From Bolinopsis microptera (Eukaryota; Ctenophora; Tentaculata; Lobata; Bolinopsidae), in the NCBI RefSeq assembly GCF_026151205.1, contig NC_087072.1:23577603-23641602 (forward strand): a DNA stretch of 64,000 nt. The letters are read 5' to 3'. The position numbers were made by a program, and so were the translations under genes. The notes beneath the pieces are model-generated. The model was not told where the DNA came from. It made no database searches and was given only the letters and a program-made list of their open reading frames with translations. Position 1 is the stretch's first letter. Every line of letters begins with the position of its first letter. Of the stretch, positions 36,171 to 47,400 are shown in pieces.

Positions 36171-37301
36171 TTACTACTATATTTCTAACGTTAAACCTAA
36201 CGTCTAACCCTACTTTATAATTATTAAGCACCATGCTTGACGACAATCTTCTTGTTTTTGTCACTCTCCTGCAGAACTCTCCACTGCCAAGGAAACTCGA
36301 ACTATCTGACTACATTCCCAACATATAACACTCCAAACAACTTAAAGTTATCTACCAAATTATCCGCAAGATGTATACAAGACACGCTGGATCGCCTCGA
36401 CAACATGGATTAGTCCTGATTCGAACTCGGGCAGTAGCCATGACAAACGATGATGTGGAATGTGGATAGATAATAAAGGACATGAGGAAGTCCATGGGGA
36501 TTGACTTTGCGGAGGGGTATTTCACGCCGTACGGAACACGTGATTATGCTGGCATGTTTGGAGCCGGTGATTGCCGTGTTTGTGATTATGTAGTTTTACC
36601 AGATAAACATATAACCATAGTAACCATAGTAACCATAGTAACCATAGTAACCATAGTAACCAATAGTAACCATGGGAGTGACATTTGCGGAGGTATCCGC
36701 TCCGGACGGCGACACGATGATTAGTGGCTGAGTGTTTGGAACTGGTGATTGCCATTTGTGTGTGATGTAGTTTTGGGATAAAAAAAAACAAGAACTATCT
36801 CGAAAACCATTAGAACCAATCACCTGGTTGTTTTTGAAGACCCCGCCTGGTAACGCCTGAAATTTGTCATAAAATGTAACAGTAGAGCTGGGGTCAAAAC
36901 CTCGGATTTTTTAGTGCTCCTTTAAGCACTTATTCCAAGACGGCAGTTTAAGCCCAGTTAGTGCTATTGTTGTTTTCTCTAAAAAGCAAGAAAATATTAT
37001 TTAAAGTTTAGATATTTAACAGAGCACTTTTCTCGTAATGTCAATTTGTTACAATAATGTTTCTATCGATTATGAACATTAATAATTGCATTCTACGTCA
37101 TGGGTCTTCAAAACTATTTATCAAAGTAATAAAATAATAGTCCTTAGTTTACTTTCGTTATATGTCCTTAAAAATCAAATTGTTTTACTGCCTTTTTCAG
37201 TCTAAAATGAAATTTAAAAAATGATTTGCAGAATCCACTATGGCAGAACGGTTTGCGTGAATATTATGGAGGATAATTTTCAATATCAACTTAATAACAC
37301 C
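36171..37301. other. Spacer, no gene recognised
   Basis: Unique-looking AT-rich DNA. It includes a 9-bp tandem repeat (ACCATAGTA) at 36608-36672 made of X-box half-site-like steps. Confidence 0.5.
36608..36672. repeat. 9-bp tandem repeat (ACCATAGTA)
   Basis: About seven units, ending in CCAATAGTAACC. Confidence 0.9.
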
Positions 37302-37599
37302 AGAATGTGTGTTTGTGTGTGTGTGTCTGGCTGTCTGATCTCTGTGTTAATTTCCGGTCGGTTATACAAAAAAAAAAACGGTAAGAGTTACGGGACGTTT
37401 TTCGGTATAGTGCCGACAAAACTCCTGATGAAGCCCTACACTTTCTTTTTAAAAATCGGGCCGGTTAAGTGGTTTAATTGATGGTTTTTTAAACCACAAA
37501 TTTATCATAAAATGGCTTGAGCAGAACGGCAAGAGTTACAAGGGCTTGACTCACTCTCTCTCTCTACTCTCTCCTCTCTCTCGCTCTCCATCTCCCTCT

Positions 37600-37637
<38 letters not shown>

Positions 37638-37803
37638 CTCCTCTCTCCTCTCTCCCTCCCTCTCGCTCTCTCTCTCCTCTCCTCTCTCTTCTCTCCTCCC
37701 TCTCTCCTTTCTCTCTCTCCTCTCTCTCTCTCTCGCCTCTCCGCTCTCTCTCTCTCTCTCGCTCTCTCTTCTCTCTCTCTCTCTCTCCTCTCCTCTCTCT
37801 CTC

Positions 37804-37837
<34 letters not shown>

Positions 37838-37884
37838 CTCCTCTCTCTCCTCTCTCTCCTCTCCTCTCTCTCTCATCTCGCCTC

Positions 37885-37915
<31 letters not shown>

Positions 37916-38065
37916 ACTCTCTCTTCTCTCTCTCTCTTCTCTCTCTCTCCTCTCGGGTCGCTCTCTCGTCTCTCCTCTCTCTCTCTCCTCTCCTCCTCTC
38001 CCTCTCTCTCTCTCTCTCTCCCCTCTCTCTTCTCCGCTCTCTCATCTCTCTCTCTCTCTCGTTCT

Positions 38066-38113
<48 letters not shown>

Positions 38114-38151
38114 TCTCTCCTCTCTCCCTCTTCTCTCTCTCGCTATCGATG

Positions 38152-38186
<35 letters not shown>

Positions 38187-38313
38187 GCTCCTCACGCTCT
38201 CTCTCTCTCTCTCCTCTCCCTCCTCTCTCTCTCTCTCTTCTCCTCTCTCTCTTCTCTCTCTCTCCTCTCTCTCTCTCGTCTCTCTCCTCTCTCTCTCACA
38301 TCTCCTCTCTCTC

Positions 38314-38345
<32 letters not shown>

Positions 38346-38839
38346 ATTGCTGTATAATATGTTTCATAGCTCTGCATTTTAGTAGCGTCATAATTGGATT
38401 AGCCCGGAAGATCGCTTGGTAATGTTTATACACATAAGCTTATTAGGGGAGGGGGACTGTAATTAGTGTTTGGGGTCTGTTTGGACTGCAGAGATAGAGA
38501 GAGAGAGTTCCATACGACAATTGCGTGTTTTCAAATAAATAGGCGGGTGTGGTGCGATTATCAAAGGGTTAATTTCTATAACGATTTAAAATTTAAAAAT
38601 GGAAAGCGGTTCAAGACGGAGTGATGAGGTGTAAATACGGTGTTCAGACCTATGATCATGGAATGTGGTGCCTCATGGCCTATAATGACTTAATTATCCA
38701 CAAGAAATAACTGGATTATGAGATTTTTGTTTAAGACACTATTGGGTCCCACCTAATGCGGGTTTTGGACATCAGCGGGTAAATTACTCCTACCTTTTAA
38801 CTGCGCGTGAAATTCCCGGCGGAGGCCGGGTTACACTAG
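37302..38839 (+). mobile_element. Helitron-like element with internal CT microsatellite
   Basis: Shares the TTTCCGGTCGGTTATA head, the GGTTTAATTGATGG block and the tail with the arm copies. It ends GGCGGAGGCCGGGTTACACTAG followed by T. The CT tract at 37545-38346 expanded inside it. Confidence 0.7.
37545..38346. repeat. Expanded CT-rich microsatellite, about 800 bp
   Basis: Almost only C and T on the plus strand, with irregular CTCC, CTCG and CTCA interruptions. Long Ser/Leu and Glu/Arg frames here are artefacts. Confidence 0.97.
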
Positions 38840-39903
38840 TATATTGATACTATGTTGATTAACAATTTTTTGCGCACCCATTTAACACTTTTCTTTTGCA
38901 CAGTCTGCGAATTTCTTAAACAACAAATATAATTAACCAATTTATTTGTGACGATATTTTCATACCTTCAGCAATACATAGTTTAATACTGATATTTTCC
39001 CCTCCAATTTTTGTCATTTAGTTGGTGTTGTGAAGATTATTGTGAGTGCTGTAAAGTGCGGTATTAGGTCAACAGTGCGATTTTCCGGCGCCCCCGCACT
39101 TATATACTTTTGCCTTTGCGGGCTACGATAGGAATCATCATAAATTTAAATGGTAATGGTGTGGCATGTGGCTATTAACAGTGGATTGTGTGGTAATGAG
39201 CGGTACTCTTTCATACGCAGAGAAAATGGACAAGTTGTCTTCATTTATTAATAAACTTACTCTACCTTCATGTCTTGGACCAACACTACTATAAATAACT
39301 CTCGTTTCAAACCTAAAGAACCTTTTTTTACTGTAAGTGCTAGACTTCATTGTTAACATGAACAGAAGTCTTAACGGCTCGAGAAAGCATGCATGCATTC
39401 GTTCAAAATAATCTGCATCCTTTTGTATTCATGATTCTTGAAGAAATCTTGACGGGCCCAAAACAATAGCAGACAAGGTTAATAATTAATAGGAAGCCAA
39501 TCTATTGTACCACCAAAATGAGTTTTGGTCCGGTCAAACGCGACAAAGGAGGCGACTCAAGAACACAAAACTTCAATTAAATAAATCATAAACGTACACG
39601 CATCGAGATCGAAAACAATCCCCAATTGGGTCTGAAGATAAAACACATATTTTAGTGTCATTTGGAAGTCACGGTTATGTTCACAAGACCAGGTCACATG
39701 ACCAGGTCACGGATAGTGAAAGGATCGAAGGAGCTCAATTGTGGAAGAATGGTCATTTGTCATTGGTGTAACTTAGCTGAAGTTGCCCCGGACTTTGCCG
39801 AGAATATTTAACAGAGTAGAACTTTTGAAGAGGTTTTTTCAGTTCTTAATTAATTTTTGCACAATTCTTCAGCCACCGATTTGTGCAGCGAGTTTATATA
39901 CAA
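38840..39903. other. Spacer, no gene recognised
   Basis: AT-rich sequence with no supported exon, RNA or repeat structure. Confidence 0.4.
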
Positions 39904-40146
39904 CTAGCAGGAACCCGTATATATAACCCTAAACGGTGTCAAGACTCAAGAGACCTAAAATAATTATTACCTATTTAATTCGCGTTTTTGACACCACTTG
40001 GGGGTCCAAATTGTGTGGGCTCTAAAATCGACTAGTTCCTTGGGCCTATTTTTTATTCTTTCATGCTGATTGAAGAGTTGGAGGCCATTAAATCATTTGA
40101 CCCAGTCAAAAAAGTTTCAGTTGTATATCTTTTACGGTTTTTGCGG
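39904..40146 (-). mobile_element. Truncated copy of the short Helitron-like element
   Basis: Starts A|CTAGCAGGAACCCGT as in the full copy at 23277 and runs colinear with it up to the TTTTTGCGGAAA block. There it is replaced by LINE sequence. Confidence 0.65.
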
Positions 40147-40760
40147 AAAGTGGAACATGGAGCTTAACGAGGAAAAGTTCCAGCTTCTACAACACGGCAA
40201 ACTACCGGACTTGGTAAGCAGCCCACATCTTACCATCTGGAAGAGACTCTTAAGGGCTCTGAACCACTGAAGACCTGGTTGTCCTATATCGACCCAGACC
40301 TCAACTGGCGCCATCGCACATACATGAGTCCTGCCCAAAGCCAGAAACATGGCTAGTTGGGTGCTACGCACCTCATCTCCAGGGATGTACCGACCATGAT
40401 GCTCCTGGTCACAAGGTCCTACGTACGAATCTTCATCATGAATACTGCTGTCCCTCTGTGGTCTCCTCACATGCCGTGCGAAATTATTAAACTCGAAGCA
40501 GTTCAACGATCCTTCACTGCTAAAATCCAGGTCTTTGGAAATCTCAACTACTTGGGACGCTGTCTTACCGTACAGGCCCTTCAAAGGCGGCGTGAGAAGA
40601 TAATCACACACTAACCCTCTGCTCCACCACACTACATACCTAAAACCTCATACGTATCCCCTTCGCTCTCTGAAGCGGAGGTGTAACAGAGACAGGCGGA
40701 CCGGAGCGGCCAAGTAGTCATGAGAGGGTCCCAGACCCCTGGGATATTTAGCGCACTGGA
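40147..40760 (+). pseudogene. LINE reverse-transcriptase relic
   Basis: Several broken plus frames read as the C-terminal part of a LINE ORF2: WNMELNEEKFQLLQHGK; then YIDPDLNWRHRTYMSPAQ; then IMNTAVPLWSPHMPCEIIKL followed by QRSFTAKIQ and LQRRREK. These blocks occur in the same order in non-LTR elements (thumb and connection region). Stops and frame changes show it is dead. The clade cannot be fixed without a search. Confidence 0.7.
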
Positions 40761-41174
40761 AGGGATCGTGAGACACTGAGCTTCAGTTTAATAATGTGCG
40801 CCCAATGCAGATGAGGAGGCCACAGATGGACCACACGCCCAGTCAATGCCAAAGATGAAGCGACATATCAGCTACGCTTAGGAACGGTTATAGGATCTTC
40901 GACGATTTCGGGGAGCCCGACTTGTAGCGGGTCATACAACGTATGACAATGATCTCACGTCGCGATCCTCATTTCATGTAACTTTAAGCCGGATGATATG
41001 GCTGTTCACCTAACCATGGGCGAGGCCGTATTTATGGGTACAACTACAATTAAAATGTTTGACAGTTTCGTCTCGATAGGTCACTCCGGGTGATAATCTG
41101 AAGACAACTGTTGCTCCAACGGGGTTGTTGAGAGCGTAAATACGGGTATAATTTTAATGTATGGTGGATTCGTC

Positions 41175-41280
41175 TTGTATCAAGTGGTGACCCCCACTGT
41201 CGCTTCACTATAGTGTAGAGTTTCGACGATACAGGGGGAGCCGCGCACTCGTGCGCGGCGGGCCATACAACGTATGACAA
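41175..41280. mobile_element. hAT-type MITE, copy 1 (106 bp)
   Basis: Ends TTGTATCAAG...GTATGACAA, with 8-bp flanks GATTCGTC (41167) and AATTCGTC (41281), one mismatch. The centre contains CCGCGCACTCGTGCGCGG. Confidence 0.75.
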
Positions 41281-41329
41281 AATTCGTCCAGATAGGTCAC
41301 TGCGGGTGATAGTCTGAAGACAGCTGTTA

Positions 41330-42278
41330 CCTTACCTTTCATACCTTTGATCTGCTTCGTCGAAACCCGACAGGCCATCAGAGTTGCTGACCACCCCAGA
41401 GAGCAGATGCCTCTCGATCGTTACGCAAGTCCAGTATAAAATTGGAGTTCGGTACGATCCGGCAAGGAAAGCATGAATGCCGTCATATGATGCTTGGAGA
41501 CTGCACGTATGTGCCAAGGTAATGTATACAGTTCCAGAGTCTGGGACCCATTGCACTAAATGATGTTTCATATAGAGTCTGATGAGCCGCTAAGCTTTTT
41601 GTACGGACATCTGGAACCTTAGCCAGGGTACCCAATCGTGGATTTACTGTGAACTGTACTTCAAAATCAAGGTCGTTGGATGTGAAACCATGTAGGAGTT
41701 TTCACATGTGCATGACAATGTTATGTTCTCTGCGCCTCTGAAGTGACATGAGGGACAGGGTTTTCAGGCGATCCCAATAATGGAGATGCTGTAAACCATG
41801 GAAAATTCTTTGTACACTTTCAAGCTCCTGAATGTCACACACTTTCGCCGGATTCCACAGAGGAGAGCAATACTCTAAGTGGCTACGGACTAGTGACTTG
41901 TATAGTGTTAACTTGTCATACGTTGTATGACCCGCCGCGCACGAGTGCGCGGCTCCCCCTGTATCGTCGAAACTCTACTACTATAGTGAAGCGACAGCTA
42001 GTGGGGGTCACCACGTGATACAAGTGTTAACATAACACCAGTATTGCGAGAGTGAAGACACTGAATACCCATGCTGCCATCTTCCTCGCTTTATCACAAC
42101 TAGATCGTATGTGTGATGTCCAGGACGAATCCCTGGATACTGTTATACCGAGATCACGGAGCTGATCCACAGGAGTGAGTATAGTACCAGTTGATGTTTT
42201 GTATTGGAACTGCTCATGGACAAAAGGAAGCTCATAGAGAGGATTAAGTTTGTTGACAAGATGACATATAGCTGCCAT
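41330..42278 (-). pseudogene. LINE reverse-transcriptase relic, split by a MITE
   Basis: Minus-strand blocks read DLGITVSRDSSWTSHI and CDKARKMAAWV. After the MITE they continue as YKSLVRSHLEYCSPLWNP, LHYWDRLKTLSLMSLQRRRE and finally YETSFSAMGPRLWN. These are consecutive parts of a LINE ORF2 C-terminus. Frames are broken. It resembles the relic at 40147 in wording but is a different copy. Confidence 0.72.
41913..42023. mobile_element. hAT-type MITE, copy 2 (111 bp), inside a LINE relic
   Basis: TTGTCATACG...GTGATACAA lies between perfect 8-bp direct repeats GTGTTAAC (41905-41912 and 42024-42031). An 8-bp duplication is characteristic of hAT transposition. Confidence 0.85.
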
Positions 42279-42597
42279 ATAGCCTGACTAACAATTTTCT
42301 CGACTGACTGACATTGTTTGTTCCGTTATTCTTTTTCCTTCCTCTTTTCCTTGTCTTCCCCTTTAGTTTTAAGATTCTTGCTATAAATGGCTACAGTTGA
42401 CACTATTAATGCTAAGTACCAAACAACAAGTGGGAGGTGGATCGTTGGTATACCTTTAAATCGATTTAACACCGCATTAATTCCAGTCGCAAGCCTGGGA
42501 CCACTACTAGCATAGTCACAACATCTAAAAAGCTGCCATATAGCCTGACTGACAATTTTCTCGACTGACTGACAATGTTTCTTCTTTTTCCCCATTT
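42268..42597. repeat. Direct repeat of about 65 bp around a 200-bp unit
   Basis: AGCTGCCATATAGCCTGACT and the following CAATTTTCTCGACTGACTGA occur at 42268 and again at 42531 with few changes. Origin unclear, possibly part of the LINE. Confidence 0.6.
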
Positions 42598-43119
42598 AGA
42601 ATACAAAGATTAGTACATTTTAGCTTATGATTAATATTATATTTTTACCTATAGTTTACCTAGACTAGATGTACTCAAACTTTGTCAAGATCAGACTGAA
42701 GCTCAGTAACATTATGTGCATCACTTGAATCCTTCGGCTTCCTGTAATTGGCTGGTTACACACTTGTGTAACAATGTGGCTGTTGGAATGTCCGAAGTAA
42801 AATAAGAGTTGAGATTACTGATGGATCTGTAAATTCTTGTGTCGTCAGCGAAACATTTTAACGTTGAATGCAACACGCAGCTAGATCAAGATATTTTTAT
42901 TGTTTCTCATTCTTGCTCATTGAAGCTGGTAGAGGTATAGCGAGTATGCCTCATCAGACTTTATTTGAACTGACATTAATTGAAGTTGAACGCTGGAGGC
43001 CCTAGCGTTTATTTTAATGTCCGACAAGGTAGTTAAATCACAGTGCTCGCAAGCACGACCGTCAGCCTTTTACTCACTATACTATGTATTTGTCTTACGT
43101 TGTACTTGTAGTTGTACTT

Positions 43120-43225
43120 GAAGTTGTACATATTGTAGACCTGCCGCGCACGAGTGCGCGGCTGTATCGTGGCCACAAATACAATGCCAATGGGGGTCAC
43201 GACGTCAGACGTGATACAAACTATG
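43120..43225. mobile_element. Degraded relative of the hAT-type MITE
   Basis: The core CCGCGCACGAGTGCGCGGCT and the end GGGGGTCACGACGTC...GTGATACAA are recognisable, but the left end is lost. A second remnant (GGGTCATACAACGTATGACAA) lies near 40938. Confidence 0.55.
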
Positions 43226-43738
43226 ATGTATTAACCTTCAACTTCAAGCCACGTGTATGACTATTGTCATTGACTATGAGCCGTAATTACTCATTATCAA
43301 TACTTATATGTATAAATAAAGCAGCGGAATTGGTCGATCGATTTCTCGGAGTTATTTAAGCATCGTGTGGAAAAAAACTTGGCTTTAATTCTTGTGCAAT
43401 GTCGGACTTAAATAGAAGGAAAACAAATTATCTTATAAAGAAAATACATTGTTTTAAAAATCAAATCATCATATTCTCAACGTGATGTATAAAATTTAAA
43501 AATCATAAATACTTTAAACGGAAAAAATGTCATGGTTCAGAAGCCGGATAAATTCATGTTCAAATAAATCAACAACACGAGATGGAACTTGTGGTGGACT
43601 ATTACAGATAAATGAAAGACAGTAAACTATTACCATTTACCACTAGTGGTGCATCTCGTAATGACATATGATTTATTCAATTCCAAGTTAAACAAAGGTA
43701 AAAACTAGTCAACTTAATCTTAAAGTTCTAACTAACTT

Positions 43739-44473
43739 TTATGATCGACTTTTTCCCTTCTTATTGCGAGACGACTTATCATCAAAATTAACAGAAAGAG
43801 TTCTGTCAGTCTTAGATCTAGATTTTGGAAGACTTTTTCTCGATCCCTCCGTGTACGATCTCGGTATTATAGCTGGACTTGGTGGACTGTTAGCAGTGTC
43901 CACAACAAAAACATCACCGTTTGACTCAACGTTATGATCTGCCGAATGATTATCCTTTTGTTTAGAGTCGTCATGCTTTGAATTGGATTTTGATTTCTTA
44001 CTGAAGAATCCGAATACAGTCTTTTTCTTAGTTTTCTCGTCCTCGGACGAATGGTGCTTGTCTTTGTCCTTGGTGAAGGACTGAGAACGTTTCATGTTAA
44101 CAGCACTTTGAGATGACAAATGGGTCACTTGAGGTGAACTCTCGTTATCTGAGTCAGTGTTACTATAATTGAAGTTTCTGGAATCTTCCTCGTTATTTGC
44201 GATGCTAGACATGCTCTTACACTTGCTGATGCTCATTTTGCGTTCTAAGGTCGAGCTATTGAATTGGGCCGGCTGAGAAGATTTCCTCCCAAACTTGTGG
44301 GGCGGTGGTTGGGCGCTGTACATTGCTTTCAGAGCCTCTTCTCGTTTCTTCTCCAGCTCTTCGAACGCGTTTGTCTTGCGAAGATTCTGAGATTTGAACT
44401 GGATTTCCTCTACTACGTAGTCGCTATCTGATTTCTGAAATTTCTTTTGGACGGCACGAATCTCTTCAGTAGC
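43739..44473 (-). CDS. Exon 13, terminal coding exon
   Basis: 245 codons including stop, acceptor AACCTGTTCAG|GCT, phase 0. It opens with a helix (ATEEIRAVQKKFQKSDSDY, then NAFEELEKKREEALKAM), which matches the short helical block of vertebrate homologues. It ends in a Ser/Lys-rich tail with KKKTVFGFFSKKSKSNSKH, NSPPSPAIIPRSYTEGSRK and a basic C-terminus. It exists only once in the window. Confidence 0.85.
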   Translation of the reverse strand, partial: ATEEIRAVQKKFQKSDSDYVVEEIQFKSQNLRKTNAFEELEKKREEALKAMYSAQPPPHKFGRKSSQPAQFNSSTLERKMSISKCKSMSSIANNEEDSRNFNYSNTDSDNESSPQVTHLSSQSAVNMKRSQSFTKDKDKHHSSEDEKTKKKTVFGFFSKKSKSNSKHDDSKQKDNHSADHNVESNGDVFVVDTANSPPSPAIIPRSYTEGSRKSLPKSRSKTDRTLSVNFDDKSSRNKKGKSRS

Positions 44474-47400
44474 CTGAACAGGTTTTAGAGAGTCAATAAT
44501 CCGAATAAAAAAGAAAATGTCTGATTGGGAAGATTATGGACTAGAATTAGCCAAAAGATGCAAAAAAGGAAAATGTAGAGATGCGATATTGCGATCATGC
44601 CAATCATGCTAAAGCAGAATGTTTAAAAATTAAACTGTTTAGTCCATACAACAGGGTGACCCAGAATTGGCGATCTTATGTAAAAGAAAGCCCCCCATTT
44701 GCCACACTAACAATATACTTTGTAGCGGAGGAGGAGGAAAACTTCCTCTTTACATAAAACTTAATCTCGACCACCCTGAACTGGAAAATATAAAGATATT
44801 TGTGTCTGCTCACCTGTATACTCAAGATACGTTCGTCATGGTTAGGAACCAGAGCAGCGATAGCTTGCATCACTCCGTGCCTCTCCTCCATTATGTCATA
44901 CTCACTAGACGTGTAGATTGCAAGAGGGTTCGAACCCTGCTCTTGCTGCATTGCTGCAACCCTGTAATGTTAGCAGATGAAGGAAACTGTCTGGTTCACA
45001 TTAAGATTTGCGCTAAACAGGGGATTCCAATGTAGTAAATACATAATAAGAATTAAAAAGCAGCCCTTTTAAGGATATAGATGTGTAAGTTTGTGGACTT
45101 ACTTTTTAAGAGTTTCTACGACTCGTTCCAGCTCCTCGCACTTTACAGTGACATCCTCCAACATCGGTTCTTCGTCCTCGAGAAACTGTTCCTCGTTCAC
45201 TATGATCTCCAGCTCCTCTTTCATTACCTTCTTTAGTGACTCTTTCAGCGTGTCAAATGTTGCTGAAGTTTAATCAGATTAGGTCACACGAAGAAGTACT
45301 TTGTGCTTAAATTTTGATTTCAAAATTTCTGTCAGTCAGAAATTGGTTTCCTATGCAATTTGAAAGTTTCTTAGCAATAAGTAGCTACGGACCAAGCTAA
45401 AAATGAATACCTCACGAGTCGTATCATTATCCACAATACATTTTCTGTGAAATGATCAGGAAAACAATATTGACACTTAAAACTTACTGTTCATGTGAGT
45501 AACATTTTGAGAGTAGGATTGCAGTTCCTTCTCCATGGATTCCAGCTGAACTGGGTCCAACCTTACTTTTCTTTTCACTACATCTGTTTTCAACACATCA
45601 ACTGTTCGTTCTAAATCTCTGTAAAGTATTCCAGTTATAAAGAGAAATTAACCACTACATTGCAGACAGCTTATTATATTATTATATATTATTACTAGTG
45701 TAACCCGGCCTTCGGCCGGGATTGCACTGCCGCAGTTAAAAAGGGTAGGAGTAATTACCCGCTGATTCAAAACCCGCATTAGGTGAGCAATTCTATTCGG
45801 AGTACCCTCACCGTATCCAATAGTATCTTAAACAATAATCTCATAATCAGTTCTTTCTCGTGGATTATTAAGTCATTATCAGGCACCACAATTCATGATC
45901 ATAAGGTCCGAACACCGACTATTACACCTCATCACTCCCGTCTTGAACCACTGTACACTTTCCATTTTTATTTAAATCGTTTTAGAAATTAACCCTTGTT
46001 AACTCCGCACCACACCTGCCTATTATATTTGAAAACACGCATAACATTGTCGTATGAAAGTATGAACTCTCTCTCTCTCTCTCTCTGTAGTCCAAACAGA
46101 GTCAGACCCTGCAAACAGTGCCCCCTCCCCTAATTAGATTAGAGTATAACATGACAACGAATCTTACCCCCCTAACCCAATTATGGTTATTACTTATGCA
46201 GCTAAATATGCAGAGAGAGCGAGCCCCGTAACTCTTACCGTTTTCTGGATTAAGCTGCTCGAGCCATTTTATATCACATTTTTGGTACGAAACCATCAAT
46301 TAAACCACTTACCACCGACCGATTTTTAAAATATTTGCTAATGGGCTTCGTCAGAGTTTTGTCGACACTCTATTGAAAAAACCAGTCCCGTAACTCTTAC
46401 CGTTTTTTTAATATAACCGACCGGAAATTACACACGCACAGACAGACAGACGATCAGACACACACACATTCTGAGATTATTGTTTAAGATTATATGGTTA
46501 TAAATAGTAACAGCATATCTTATGACAGAGTTCCAACTTACTTTATATTCGAGTAAGTTTCTTCGGAGATCTGTCTATACTCTGCCTCAACTTTGTCAGC
46601 CTCCATTCTCTGCCCCCTGATCCCTTTAGGCATGGCTGCCTGGATCTGCCTCGTTATCTCCTCCGCTGTACTTTTGATAATCTCATCCATTTCCGCCTTG
46701 GATTCTAGCTCTCTTCGTTTGAGCAACATGAGTTCTGATTTGGTTTCTTGAAGATTGTGATACAGGGTTTTTATTATGCTGTGTAGGTGGGAGAGAGTTG
46801 GTTTTGTGTCGGGAATTATCGCCGGCAAATCTGAAAATATGGACATAATTATTTTAGCAGCTTAGATAAAATGTGAACTGCAACCCTTTTCACAGAACAA
46901 GATAGATAGCAAAATAAATAACGGAGGAGTTCAGTACCTGTTTGACTAGAGACCTCGGAGCAGGTGTCACTTTTATGAATGGTATTTATCTCGTGTGTTA
47001 TCATCGACAATCTTTCTTCCACCAAACTTAGTCTGGATCTGATAGTAAAGGAAAGTATGTTAACAAAGTTGATTATTTTCTAAATAAAAATGTCTTACTT
47101 TGATAAAATTAGTTTACTTTGTAAGTAAAATATTGAATTGGGACTTTGATTCACAATACAATATAAAAATAACCCAAAAAACGCAGCAAAGATTTACTCG
47201 GTAGGCATTGGTTTTGTCTGTCTGTCAGTTGTCTGTCAGTTTGTCTATCAGTTTGTCTGTCAGTTTGTCTGCTTTTCACACCGTTAGTTATGGACTTTTC
47301 GATCCGTTTTTGTCTGTAAGAAATGCTTTAAGGACTACACAGAATTTAATAAGACAGCGGAAGTTGCTACGAGCAGAAGGGCGATTCACATTCGTCGCTA

